Source: Acanthococcus lagerstroemiae (lineage: Eukaryota > Arthropoda > Insecta > Hemiptera > Eriococcidae). Taken from it: a stretch of 64,000 nucleotides of DNA. Below the pieces are notes generated by a model that worked only from the letters and a program-made list of their open reading frames with translations, was not told the DNA's origin and ran no database searches. The DNA lies in NCBI GenBank assembly GCA_031841125.1, contig CM063108.1:42898268-42962267 (forward strand). The letters run 5' to 3'. This document shows positions 1 through 12,400 of this stretch, piece after piece. The translations under genes were made by a program, and so were the position numbers. How positions within the stretch are numbered: the first letter of the stretch is position 1; every line of letters begins with the position of its first letter.

Positions 1-1932
1 CAAAGCACAACAGTCGACATCAGTTTGTTTTGTCAGTAACTTCAGTAACTTTTGAGTATTCAGGGAGTTCTCTTTAAAATTCGGGAGATTTCAGGGATTT
101 TGGAAGGAATTTTCAATAAAGGGATATTTCAGGGTTTTTTGGGGTTTCCGGAGTGTAGACACTCTGCACCAGCCATATTGAAATGAGGAATGCCTTTTAA
201 AAACTCAGTGAGTTCATTTTTTTGAGAATCGGTTCGTGGAACCCCAACTCATCAATTTCTCCTTTCCGAATTGCAAAAGAAATTATTTTCCATATTATCA
301 CTATATTTTTGCTCATGTAAAAGCTATCTTCCAAAACGGTGTAAGTACAGTTTTTGAAAGTTTTTTGAGCTTGTACTTTACTTTTGCAAGTATTTTATTT
401 TTGAAAACTTTTTATTTATTTATTTATTTATTTATTTTTAAACAAAGTTTATTGGCTATCATTGTATTGACAAAGAACCAATCTTTGCAAATAGAAAGAG
501 CGCAGAAAGACCGTTGATCCGAAATTTCTAATTTATATCATTGATACTGGGACTAACTTTTATTAAAAATTGGTGGGGAAAAAATCAAAATTAAGGTCTA
601 TAAATAATTTTTTGTACGTCCTGAACAATTTATAGAAATTAGCATTTACTGAGCTTTTAGAAAGCACTCCTCAAATATTTAGATGTGGTTCATCCTATTA
701 CTTAAAAATTGAAAATAAAAATGGGTCATTCCAGGTCAGTTTGACTAACTATGGCTCTTGACATCTTCGATTTTGACCAAACTGGTATAGGAACAACAGC
801 TCCAGTGTGCCCTAAAAGTATTTCCTTAAAACCGTTCGACAAAATATCTTTTTGGTCCTGAGTTTTTAATATTTCTCGGAAAACTTTCACATTTAAAGCT
901 TATGGTTTTCAAATTACCTTACCAGCACTGTGTTAAAATTTGGTAAATATATAAGATTTCGTTCAACAAAGAAATAGCACTTCAGTGCTCTTTATTATAA
1001 TGGAAAAAATGAGTGAGGGTTGATAATTTGCGCAAGTGGTCGCGTCACAATGTTGATCAACATATTGAAAATTTTCAGCCATCTGAATAATACCTCATCC
1101 CCCGGGGCTCCAAGCTATGTTTCGTTATACATCGAATGTATCATTCTATATGTTCATTAAAAAAGTGCATTTGTATAGAATTTGATACAAAAGATTTTTG
1201 GTACAGCGAGGCCTATTTTAAGTCACTATTCGCACTTAAGGAACAAAACCCTCATTAAGTTGTCCATGTGTACAGAGGTGTCACGGGAATTTCCCCTGCG
1301 GTTTTTTTTTTTTTTTTTTTGGGGGGGGGGTACTTTTCTAATAGTGTTGACCTACATTCATCGACGTTATTGGATTTTTTGGGTGAGGGGTTTTGTATCT
1401 GTATGTGTATTGCAAGTTAAGGGTATATAGTACGGTACTACTATAGTACTAATTCGTTTACACATTTTTTATAACTACAAGTATAATTGGCATTTGATTT
1501 TCTTTGGGGGGGGGGGGACTTTGATTATTTTACCCCCCCCCCCCCCTCCCCCATACACACACAAATTTGGTGGGGTCAAAAATGTTTGAAAAATTTACTT
1601 TGGTATCTCAAGTAAGATTACTACAACAGTTGCTTTGTGTTTTTATCGCGTACTTTTTTCTGTAAAAGTCCTCGTGACCTGCATTTGGCAGTACCTACCA
1701 AATAAAAGTCACGCGTGTATTTTAGCAAATCCAGCATCAATATCCATTCTGATGGTGCAGAAGTGTATGCTGAAGTATCGCATTTACTGCCGACTTAAAA
1801 TTTTTCTCGATTTTAGCAAAGCTGAAAACTACCATTTATGAGTCGACCCACACAGTTGATAATGAAGAATTTTGACCCACAATTGGTAATACATTTTTCT
1901 ATTTAATCAAAGTAAGATGGTACAATACATAC
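1..1932. other. No gene seen; AT-rich non-coding with poly-G/poly-C runs
   Basis: Only short chance frames. The first 170 bases carry repeated 'cagggatttt/gggagtttc' motifs like those around the CAGGGTGACCAG-type element seen at 15 and 46 kb. A (TTTA)n run lies at about 416-438, and long G or C runs at 1320-1330, 1506-1518 and 1536-1553. Confidence 0.5.
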
Positions 1933-2138
1933 TTGCGAGTGGATAGCGCGCTGATCTCGGAATCCGGAGGTCCCGGGTTTGAGCCCGCGTAGCAACTCGC
2001 TACATTTTGACCTAGGCCGGATTTTCCGCCAGAAGGGAAGAGGGCTAAGACTGCCCTGACAGACTCCCCGACGTCTATAAAGTAATGCTCGAAATGGCGG
2101 ATTCTAGGGCTCGGGCTGAGAGCAAAACAGAAAAAAAG
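1933..2138 (+). repeat. tRNA-derived SINE
   Basis: The head resembles a tRNA: an A-box-like GTGGATAGCGCGCTG (about 1939-1953) and a B-box-like GGGTTTGAGCCC (1975-1986). It is followed by a non-tRNA body containing CCCCGACGTCT and GTAATGCTCGAAA and a short A-rich end at about 2130-2137. A fragment of the same body recurs at 57490-57568. Confidence 0.65.
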
Positions 2139-2916
2139 GTGTTCTAATCAAAAAAATTCAGAGTTGCGAATTATGAACATCGAAAACTTCATTCATTTAT
2201 TTGTCATTTCTGGGGGGAGTTGTTTACTAATCTACCAAATGAAATGCGAGTCAAAAGTTAAGCCTACCAATTGTGGGTCACACGAAGATGCTACCAATTA
2301 TGGGTCAAACATGAAATCGCGAAAAAGTTTGAAAATTCATCGAAAACAGGTAAAGTACATCATAAATAAGAAGCACTGTACATATATTTACGGTAAGATA
2401 ATGTCAATTTAGGGATTTTTATGAATGTTCCTAATTTCCTCCGTCAGTTTTTCTTACGATTTGCAACCGAAAAATCTCAAACCCACTGAAAATATATTCC
2501 TCATATCACTATCAATATAAATAAAACAACAAAATTTACTCACAATATAACATGGAAGGTACTTACAGACGATTTTATCAATTTCATCCAAAGCAAATAC
2601 AATTCTAGACAATTCTGAACAACACATTTACGAAAATAATTTCTGTTATCACGTCAGAGCAATTAAATCACATTGTTCATACATTAATTATGGTTAGATC
2701 TTGACTTCCTCTACAACTCATGATAGATGGCGCACTCTTCAGAGTTCTTGGCGCCCGGAAACTGTCACTTGAAATTACTGACCCACTATTTGGTAGGCGA
2801 CTCATGCGCTAAAACCTCTGTCAGTTTGGTCTAAATTAAAGGGCTCGAACTGACATGGACTGACTCGATACGCCTGTATTTTATTGTTATTATTATTATT
2901 ATTATTATTTTTGTAG

Positions 2917-3305
2917 CTCTCCTGTTTCAAGAGGTATTACCCGTAGAACCTGATCCAGTCTGCAGCATACTAAATCCAGGCGAGAGAAAAGACTTATGTC
3001 GTTCATTAATTGACTTGGTGAATGAGAAAAATAAGACGAATGTGAAGTTTTCAGAAAAAGCTTCCATGGAAAAGGGTTGTTCGAACTTGAATGTAGAAGT
3101 AAATACAGGAAATCCGGACGGGAATGAGTTCTGGAGTAAGTCTAAGAAAAATGTGATGTATTGCCCTACGCTATTGTCAGGAGCAAGCGCTTTGTACCTT
3201 TATGTGGGGAGAGCCCTTCGCTACCTTTATTTTTTATACGATTTTGGGATTGATGGAATACTCCGTCCATACGGGTTCGTTAGAGTCGAAGAGCCTACAG
3301 TTTAG
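2917..3305 (+). CDS. Possible 3'-terminal exon of an unrecognised gene
   Basis: An open frame of 129 codons follows a strong acceptor: a T-rich tract with (ATT)n repeats ending in TTGTAG at 2916. It ends with TAG at 3305. The frame starts in phase 2 (two bases, then CTC CTG TTT) and stays open across 389 bases, longer than most chance frames nearby. The product has a Cys-Asp-Lys-rich first half (P-D-P-V-C-S-I-L-N-P-G-E-R-K) and ends with an aromatic segment (L-Y-L-Y-V-G-R-A-L-R-Y-L-Y-F-L-Y-D-F-G). I do not recognise the family. AATAAA hexamers lie at about 3561 and 3588, fitting a 3' UTR of about 300 bases. No upstream exon was found between 1 and 2916. It could also be a chance frame or transposon-derived; it runs opposite to the carbonic-anhydrase-like array. 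Confidence 0.35.
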
Positions 3306-5422
3306 TAAATGAGTATCGTTCGTTTCAGTATTATATTTGTAAAATCATTAGATTACTGGAAAATTGAACTGTTAGTTCGTTGTGCAAACACTACCAGTGG
3401 TTATTCAAGAAGCAGCTAGTGGATGTCAGCCCTCTTCCTGACGTTGTCGATCATATTTATACTCGTATAACTTGAAAAAATACTACTACAATAAACCACA
3501 AAGACTATCGAAGAGTCGGCGAGAAAAAATCTTTGATTTCTGCATCTACACAAATTGTAAATAAACCGTTGAAAGTCATGATAACGAATAAACATTTATT
3601 TATATGTACGTTCGTGTTTTGGACTATGTCGAGTATGTGCAATAGAATATTTACATTTAGACTTTGAAAGTCCTAGAACCTAGAATATTGATAGAGCCCC
3701 AATTTTCTTCAAATTTCGAGTCGAAAAGCAAAAATAAAAAATACTTATCTTAAAAATAATAATTAAGGAGTCAGACACTGCGTCGAGGATATGTCGTTTC
3801 TGGTGATTTTCTGGTATTTGATGGGGGTTTAGGGGTCCTGTTGTCATCTCTATAAGAGCCGACTAGTGCTTATTGTTTGTATAGAAAAGGGTGTATGAAT
3901 TTGGAAGGTTCATGTTGAATGTTCTCAATTATCTGTATTTGCGTTCTAGTTACAAATTTTTGTATTAATTGTGTCTGAAAATTATAATTGCTTTCCGATT
4001 CACCCGTCTTGAGCGAAATTTTATTTCGAAGGAATAATAGGCGCGTTCTCATAACACTATACAACAGTTTGAAATTAAAAAAAAAACAAAAAAACAATGG
4101 CATGAGGATGTATGTGACTTGGAATCATGAAATGTACCTCTGGTGTCGAAAAATCATTTTTCACTTTCTTGATAATTCATATGGAAAAAAATCACGTTCT
4201 TTCGAATGAATCAAAGTGCAGCTTCCTATCTTCATTAGTTTTCCCACAAATTGCATTTAAAAATTCTGTCAAAAGTTTAAAAGCATCAGTTTACATGTCA
4301 TTGTGTGAAACAAGCCTACGGGAAAACATCCGTTTACATGGCGTTGTGTGAAACTGGCCTACGCGAATGATACAGAACAAGAATTCAAAATGCGCAGTGG
4401 CGTAGCGTCGGGGGGGGGGGCACGTGCCCCCAATAGTTTTACATTAAGTTATAATAAAGGAATATAATTTTTTATCTACCTCTGTAATAATTCAAGCTAA
4501 ATTTTCTCTAGTGGACTTCCCCCCCCCCATCATGTTGAGCATGCTACCCGTCTGGAAATGCGGTTGTCATAGCAACGGGTAAACGCACCACCGCAGATGT
4601 ACACGCTGTATACATCTGTGTGCACCACTACTACCATCCCATATTTACACTCATTTTCTCGAAAACCTGTTTTCGCATGAGAGGCACATTTCACGATTCC
4701 AGGTCACACATGATTCTATATATGTATTTTCAACGTGTTAATTCTTCAATTAGAGTTCATTTCCCCCTATCTCCTATCTTGAATGGGAATTTTACCATCA
4801 TCAAAATGATACCACTCATCAAACAACTATGCACGTTCAGTATTGTTATCAGTATCAGTGTAGCCATTCATGGACAAAAAAAAAATGAATAAGAAGTGAA
4901 AATTTTGATGAAATTTTAATTCTGAATTTGGAAAACGAGAGGTTCTCGAGAAAAATGGCTGACGCCATCGTATTGAGCATTCGAAATATAGCTAAAATCA
5001 TATAATCTCATCCTGTTGTTTTTCTATGCTGTTGTGTAGTGTAATTAATTCTTCATTGACAGAGTTTTTGTCGTAGTAACACACTTGAGTATTTATACAT
5101 TTGCCATCAGACACGTCTTACACCTGTGGAAAAGATACCTTATTCTTTGCACCTGTATTTGCTATTAACATTAATTCAAAAAGGTTTCCCATAGTTGCAG
5201 GTACAGATCTGATAAAAATACTTTATAGATTTGGTGAATTTAATTCATGACTAAGCTAACTGACAGAGTGCAAGAATCATAAAACGAAAATATCCAATAA
5301 ATCAATAGCCGTAAAACATTATGAAACGATATTGATGAGGGAGCGGAGCTAGTGGCCACCTCGCAGCCCTACCCTTTTGCTGATTCAATTTTGCGTTTCT
5401 GTTTATAATTTCATCGAAAATA
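3306..5422. other. Non-coding; possible 3' UTR then repeats
   Basis: About 3306-3600 may be the 3' UTR of the exon ending at 3305. A CAGTGGCGTAGCGTCGGGG end typical of small hAT MITEs starts at 4396, but its partner end was not found. No convincing gene. Confidence 0.4.
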
Positions 5423-6299
5423 ATTGAGGAGGTGGGAATCAAAATGACATTATCAGCCAGAAAAATTTTTCAAGAACTGAGAAAAACTTATAGGAGTGTT
5501 CTACACGCGGCCTGGTGCCTCCTGCTAATATGGTAGTCGAGTAACCCACAAAACGTGCTTAACGAATATTTCACATGTTCCGTGATGTGCACAGAAACTG
5601 CAGGAGTATGAATTTTGGATAATGTCAGTTTCGACTCCAAATGGGCTGAAGAAAACGAAAATTAGTTCCTGTTGTTCACAGTTTTGCTGGGTTTGGTAAA
5701 AATAACATTAATTTGTATATTTATGACATCGTGTGACATGAACGATGATTATACAAGAAGAACGGATTTTATTTTGTATAATAGGTAAGTAAAAAGTCGA
5801 ACATCTGGCCAATAATAAACAGATTAACTTATACAGACTCATTTATTAACTTATAGAATCATCTGTTATCACCTTACTGATAAAAAGTACATCCGTTCCG
5901 AAACTGACATTATCCATCGGATGATGTCTGGTTTGATTCTAACCCTGGTTTTCCATGGTCTCTACCCGATTGACAATGAAGCCGAATGTGAGCGCTTTTG
6001 TGAACATCACTCAGTAATCATACTACTGGTGAGCGATCACTTCACACACACTATCTTAAAATAATTAGATGGTGAGCACTCACAAAGAAATGTGATCGGC
6101 CAAAAGTCTCAAAACGGAAGTGGTTTGTGACATGTTGCGTGAGCGCTCACCAAATTGTCAGTCGGGTAGCTTGGTCTAGATGCACGTTACGGAAATTCTT
6201 ATGTGGCGTGACACCCGTGATGAGTACAATCAGGAACGCTCAACAACTCATTTCACATGAAAATTGGATAATGTCAGTTTTGATTCTCACCTCCTCAAT
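5423..6299. mobile_element. Non-autonomous TIR element, 877 bp
   Basis: Inverted ends: ATTGAGGAGGTGGGAATC at the left and GATTCTCACCTCCTCAAT at the right, extending inward through an ACATTATC/GGATAATGTC motif. TA lies on both sides, as in TA-targeting elements. Further inner inverted copies of the GGATAATGTCAGTTT motif lie at about 5616 and 5905. No coding capacity. It ends 156 bases beyond the gene C stop codon. Confidence 0.55.
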
Positions 6300-6454
6300 T
6301 AATCAGAATGAAAGTAAGCGCTGTACAGAGGTTTAGGACCTCAAAAAACAGCGTTTGAAGTACACCTCTGGAATATTGAAATGAATAACATTAGTTTTAT
6401 AGAATGAATAATATAAGTATGGAGGAAGCAGTTACGAATCCGATGTGTTTTTGT

Positions 6455-9400
6455 TCAATCAACTCGTATTCGCGACCCTTGGCCTTGAATAACTGACTGC
6501 TTCATACTTTGTGCGTATGTTGACAGTACCCCATTAATTGGTTGATTTTGGCGATTCAGCAAATTTGTGAATGACGCGTACTAGAACAGCCGAATATGGT
6601 GTACTATAAAGTATTTATGATTGACTTAAATATCGTAAATAAAATACCTGCGTTTTTCATTACTGTCGTAAACCTCTAGATATCAGTGATTGGGAAATTG
6701 TATCCAAAACATTTAAATGTTTCCGACCAAGAAGAACGGTCGTTCAAAGTTGATGGCTGGGAATTCTAAAGGGGATAAGTTGAAAAAACGTAGCTGTGAC
6801 AAACGAAAATGTATCTGGGTCGACCAATTTTTGTTTCTTAAAGAAGCCCGTGGATACACAGGTAGCAGATCACTTCATCCTGAAATTTTAAAGTCATTCT
6901 GGTTCGGATATACCAAGTAGCTACCGGCGAAAATCGGGTGACAGAGCTAAGTGTTATTTCAGCATGTTCGAGAAAGTCTAAAAGGGGTATGTATATCCGT
7001 TTACCTTGAGCTATTTTTTATTATTATTATTATTATTATTTTTTTTATTTTTTTTTTTTTTGGTACTTGATAGAGAAAGTAGTACAAATCTGAACCCCCT
7101 TTCCACTTTGAGGAATTGCTCTGAACTTAATAGATCAATTTCCTCGTTTCGGCGTCATTAGATAGTGGAAAAGCCCCCACATACGTCCCATTTATGAGAT
7201 TCTTGAAAAATTACTCGTGACGTGACAATTTGAATTTTTCCGAAGAAACCTCCTCCATACTATACATCAGGTACTGTTTTCGGTGAAAAAATTTTCAAAG
7301 AGCTTCGAGGCGGGGGCGGATTAATCTTGTTTTGGTATAAGAAGCAAGATCAAAATTGGCATTATCGGCGCTCACATGCCTGTGTTTGTGATGAAATTTT
7401 TTTCGCCCCCTGATGGCGTCCTTCTCTTCTCCGCGTCTTAAGCAAATGCTTCTCATGCTTACGTCTTAATCCATCCCTGATGCTAGTTGAACTGTGGAAC
7501 CTGTTTTCTAGATTCTGTTTTAAGATCCAGAATGAACGTTCGACTCTATTATTAGTGTTGTTGTTGTAAGTAGGTATCAACTGGTCGTGCATGGGAATAT
7601 ACGACACACAGTGAATGAGTGAATCGGCGTAAGAGCAATGATGAGAAATAATGCAAAGTTCTGGTCGGAGTAAGTACACAGTGTCCGTACATGTATAGCA
7701 CCTTCAAATAACGTTTTGTCAGTCGGTACAGTACATTTGAATAATCACTTCGTTATTTTATATTAACAAAATTAATTGAGAATTGAAGGTTTAAATTAGA
7801 ATTATTCATAATTGAGTTTGTTAGTTAAATACATGTTAATTTTTATAAATAAAAATTAATTGCTTAATATTAAAATTTTCCTACTGAAAAATATACGATG
7901 AATTGTTTGTCGCAATAATTTGACCCTCCTCTTCCCTAAGAAAATTGGTTCATGTTAGCCACGTTTTTTCAAAATTTATGCCAAAGATGTTTCATATTAA
8001 CTCAACTGTAGTGCCATTCCCTTCTTTTTCAAATTGCTTTTTTTTTTTTTTAAAGAGCTGCAATAGGATTCCTATATATATCTAGGCTTGTTAATATGTA
8101 TATGCAAACTGGCACTAATTTCATCCCTCTTTGCTAATATCCGACAGCCATATTTTGAATTTCATGGGCATTCTACTGCCCCCCTCAAAAAATAAATAGA
8201 AACATTATCGCAGTTCCTCGCGACAGCATTTGCGTGCCTATTACGGCTCACATCGGGTGGTCGGCAAGGCCGGCAACCCGCGGCCCCCCGTTGGTTTTTC
8301 ATGGCTCACTGTATCTTTGATAAGGAGAAGAAAAATATCTTCGCGAGTCTGAATACCGAAATAAGCAGTAAAGGATCCCAGGTAGGGCGGTACAGGTCAT
8401 ACTTTTCCTTCGTATTTGAGTATTCACGAATTAGATTGAAAATGCTGCCCAAGTTGACAGCTGATATTGACGAATTACGAGTCTTTAATCAGTAGAAAAA
8501 GAAAATTCTACTCGCTGCCTTGTGATTATTTATATCTGAAATTTACATCTTTCAAGCCTTGATTCTTTTCATTTTGTTTTACAAATCGGCCTTCAGACAT
8601 AAGAATAACTGATTGGAGGAACTGCTTTTTATTTTATAAAAACGTTTGTTTGGTGTGTGGCCGTTGAGCTACCGACTTTCTTTCAAAGGGTGGTTGTGGA
8701 CCAGTGACTCACATCAAAGAGCTTTTTTCTGATCCATAACGGAAATTATAACAGTGGCATAGTCAGGAAAGTCCAGAGGGTCTGGATCCGTCCCTTTGCG
8801 ACTTTGTCAAATAGTGGTCTTTCTTATATTAGTACCCCCTTCTAACACCCGATCACCATTTGGTCAAGACCACCCCCCCCTAGAACACTTGGCTGATTAC
8901 GTCACTGATTAATGATGACGAAGGACTCGGAATCTGTGGCTTAGCGTCGGGGGTGCACGTGTCCCTCCAATATTTTTACATAGTCCTCTAATATCGGCGA
9001 TTTAAAAAAAAAAACCTCAATTTTCGACTTTTTCTCCCTTGAAAACCTTATTGTGCCCCCTCCCCCCATTTGGGAAACTCCTAGCTACGCCACTGCTCGG
9101 AATGATACCGTAGCCATAATTTCTATCAGTAAGATGTAAAACAACTGACCTGTTTGATAGATATGTAACTGTACAAACTGGATTGCGACTGTAACACAGT
9201 CGCACAATAATACTGTTCTCCCGTTTCGAAGTTGTATTCGGATCCAGGATATGCATAGTACCACAATAAATCATTATTGAATGTTTGTATGAACCAGTTG
9301 ATCGTTACATTGAGAGTGGTGTAACGTATTGTATCAGCATATTTCACTGCATTCAATATATTTCCAAAGTCAGTGTAATTTCGGTTGTCCATGTTGCCTT

Positions 9401-12400
9401 GCTGCAATTAATTCGACAGCTTATTAATACGAGTAGTAGTGCAGCTGATTGATGCAAATTTTCATGAGAATTGTGCGCAATATCATGAAACTAAGAATTT
9501 GGCAGTAATTTTTGATAAGAGTCACTTTTGGAGTTAGAGTGGACCCGTCAAACTCATGTGGGTCCACAAATAGAAGAAGGTAGGAATTTAACTTGAGCTA
9601 TTGCAGTACACATACTTGCAGATATAAAGTGACTATTACTTACAACAGCAATCAGAGTGAGGGCTTTGGCAATACCGTTTCGGAACCGAGTTGAATTTTC
9701 GTACGAGCCGTATTCCGTATTAAAGAATATCATTTCCACCGCTAAAGGAGGGCTATATACGCATTGAATCAAGAAAATGTACAGTCTTAAGATTATGCCA
9801 ATAGTACCTTAATGTTTGTAAGTTTGTTTGCTCAACATGAGCATGTTGCACTGTGATATAATATGTACTTGCCCTCCTGATGGCGAACCCACAATGCCAT
9901 TTCCTCGTCTGAAATTATTGTTGAAAATAAAATTTAGCTTAACAAATTTGAACACCAGGTTGCCCAATGGGCCACTACTTAATGTAGTTTGTGTATTCGA
10001 CTGATTCAGAGTTACTGTGACTGAAACAGAGAAAATGAGGAAACTAGTATAGTAATTAGTTTAAAATTGAATTCATTATTATTTTAATCATCGAATATGT
10101 TCAGTATTGATAGGTACTTCGGAATAAAACTGAGTAATCTCTCCATTAATTGCTACAGTATTGAAAAATATTCGCATTAAATAATAAATATTTCTCCGTC
10201 AGACGATCAGTGGATGAGACCTTGTCCGAACAATTTTTGAGAACACAGAAACTTCGACAAATGGCCCTACCCAAACTAACTAAACAACCTAAGGGAACAC
10301 ACTGATTTATATTAAGTAGTATCATTAATACATGGGTGGAAGGGGGGTCAGTTTGTATAGGCGACGTGGTTCAGTAACTCGAAGAAGATGATTATCAGTG
10401 ATATATTCCTTTGTCTCTCAACTACTAGGTCGCGTCTCTCAACTTTTTTCTGTCTCCTCTGTTAATCTTTTCATTTCTAAGAAGAATTTACCCTTTATAT
10501 CCTTCATTACCCGCTCTTCATAGCTCATTCTTTGCCTTCCTGTCCAGTTCTTTCCCTCAGTCATTCCCTGTAGCAGTAATTGTGAAGCAGGGCTTTAAAG
10601 TCGAATGATAAAACTTTCACTTTCGGCTTTCAACTGTTGACCTTGACAATAAGGATTTCACTTTTGACTTTCAGCTTTTAAATATTTGTATTCAACTTTT
10701 GAATTTCGCTTTCAGTTTACCAAAAATACACAAAACTTTTGACTTTCAACTTCCAGCTTTCTCACAAAAAATGTTCATAATTCAGTTTAAAAAAAAACAG
10801 AACTTTTAATTTCATTGAAGAAGATATACATTATCAACACCATTTTTATTATTAACAAGTCACCAGAAAAAATAAAATAACGAAGGCATTGAAAAACTCA
10901 CCGAAAAAAATAAAACTTTTGCTTTCAGCTTTACACTTTTGAAAATAAAACTTTTGCTTTCGACTTTTAATTCTCAGTTTGGAAAAATGGTGGACTTCCG
11001 ACTTCCAGCTTTCGACTTTCGACTAACTTTCAAGCCCTGCTGTGAAGTAGAAAGCGTCCACGCGACAAAATTTGTTTTTCGAGAACACGTGATTCGAAGT
11101 TCGAGAGCTCTATTGAAACTTAAACTTAAGTTGCATGTGTTGGGAGCACTGTCAGTATATTAATTATATTCTTATCACTTTGGGGTGAATTTTCCCGAAT
11201 AGATCACCCCAAACTGATAACAATACACGCAAAACGTTTGCCTATGGTAGCGCTACATAGGTGAGGTTTAAACCCCAATGGAAACTATATGGCATAGCGT
11301 TTACTGATAAGCTTTTTTCAAAATGGATACGTAGTTTTGATTCAGGAACCCCCTATTTAAAAAATCCTACTTTTTACGCTCTTTTCAACAATACTAGGTA
11401 AAATAACTCATTTTGTCAACAAATGGTCGCCTGGACGCTTTCTGCATATTACTGATGCCTTCAAATGACACGTACTGGTTAATTGTATTTTGAGGTTTGA
11501 AAATTGACTATCTTGGGTTAGAATCGGACCATCAGTAACATTAGTCAATGTCTGATATGTGCGTTTTACCTATACAATAACATTAATAATTGTTCTCGAC
11601 CGTCAGAGTTCCCAGAAATTGATTTAGTAATACTCTTTCATCACATTTCACTCCCCCCTCCCCCAAGAATCTCAAAAAAAAGTGGGGTGTGTATGTGTAT
11701 TTGTTTATATACAGGAGGGTCGGGCACTTTGAACCAATTTTTCGTTTTTCGCTCATAACAGACCCATTTTTATACCTAGAGTTTTTCCTAATGGCTCGAA
11801 AGCCCCAACCTTCCTTTATATCATTTTTTCCCCAGAATTTTTGAACAAAATCCCAATTTTTAATGAATTTTTTCCAAGAGGAAGATTTTTGGTTCAATGT
11901 GCCCTACTAGTTGGGCACATTGAACCAGTGAGTTGGACACATTGAACCATCACTTTTTAAGTACAGAATAACGTACATTTCAATAAATTTTATTACCAAA
12001 CGGTACAATACATAATAATATACCGAATATGTACGCACAACGTTGTTATGTTATCATTTTTATATTTTAAATAGTATCGGCGAAACTTTGGATACGAAAA
12101 TTCATAAGTGGCAGGGGCGGAAATAGGGGGCTAGGGGGCCAAGTCCCACCAGTCTCAAAATTAGCCCCCTGAATTTTTTCTATTAATCGTAATACAGTAA
12201 GACTTTTTTTTTCTTACAAAGGACGTACATACATATATTGCAGAGATAAAAATCTATTTTTTATAATTTTTTTCCTCTCTTTGGGAGGGGGGAGCTATGA
12301 TTTTCGGATTTTTATAAAGTTATTTTAGACGCTGGGACTTCAGTTCCCCAAAGTTTTCGCTCTATTTCCGTCCCTGGTATGTGGCAGCAGCTTGGTGTAG

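Noticed and set aside
7362..7679. Minus-strand frame with N-N-T-N-N-R-V-E-R-S-F-W-I-L-K, reminiscent of some transposase or SWIM-type proteins.
   Set aside because: Only one short motif; no further domain, inverted repeats or second copy in the window.
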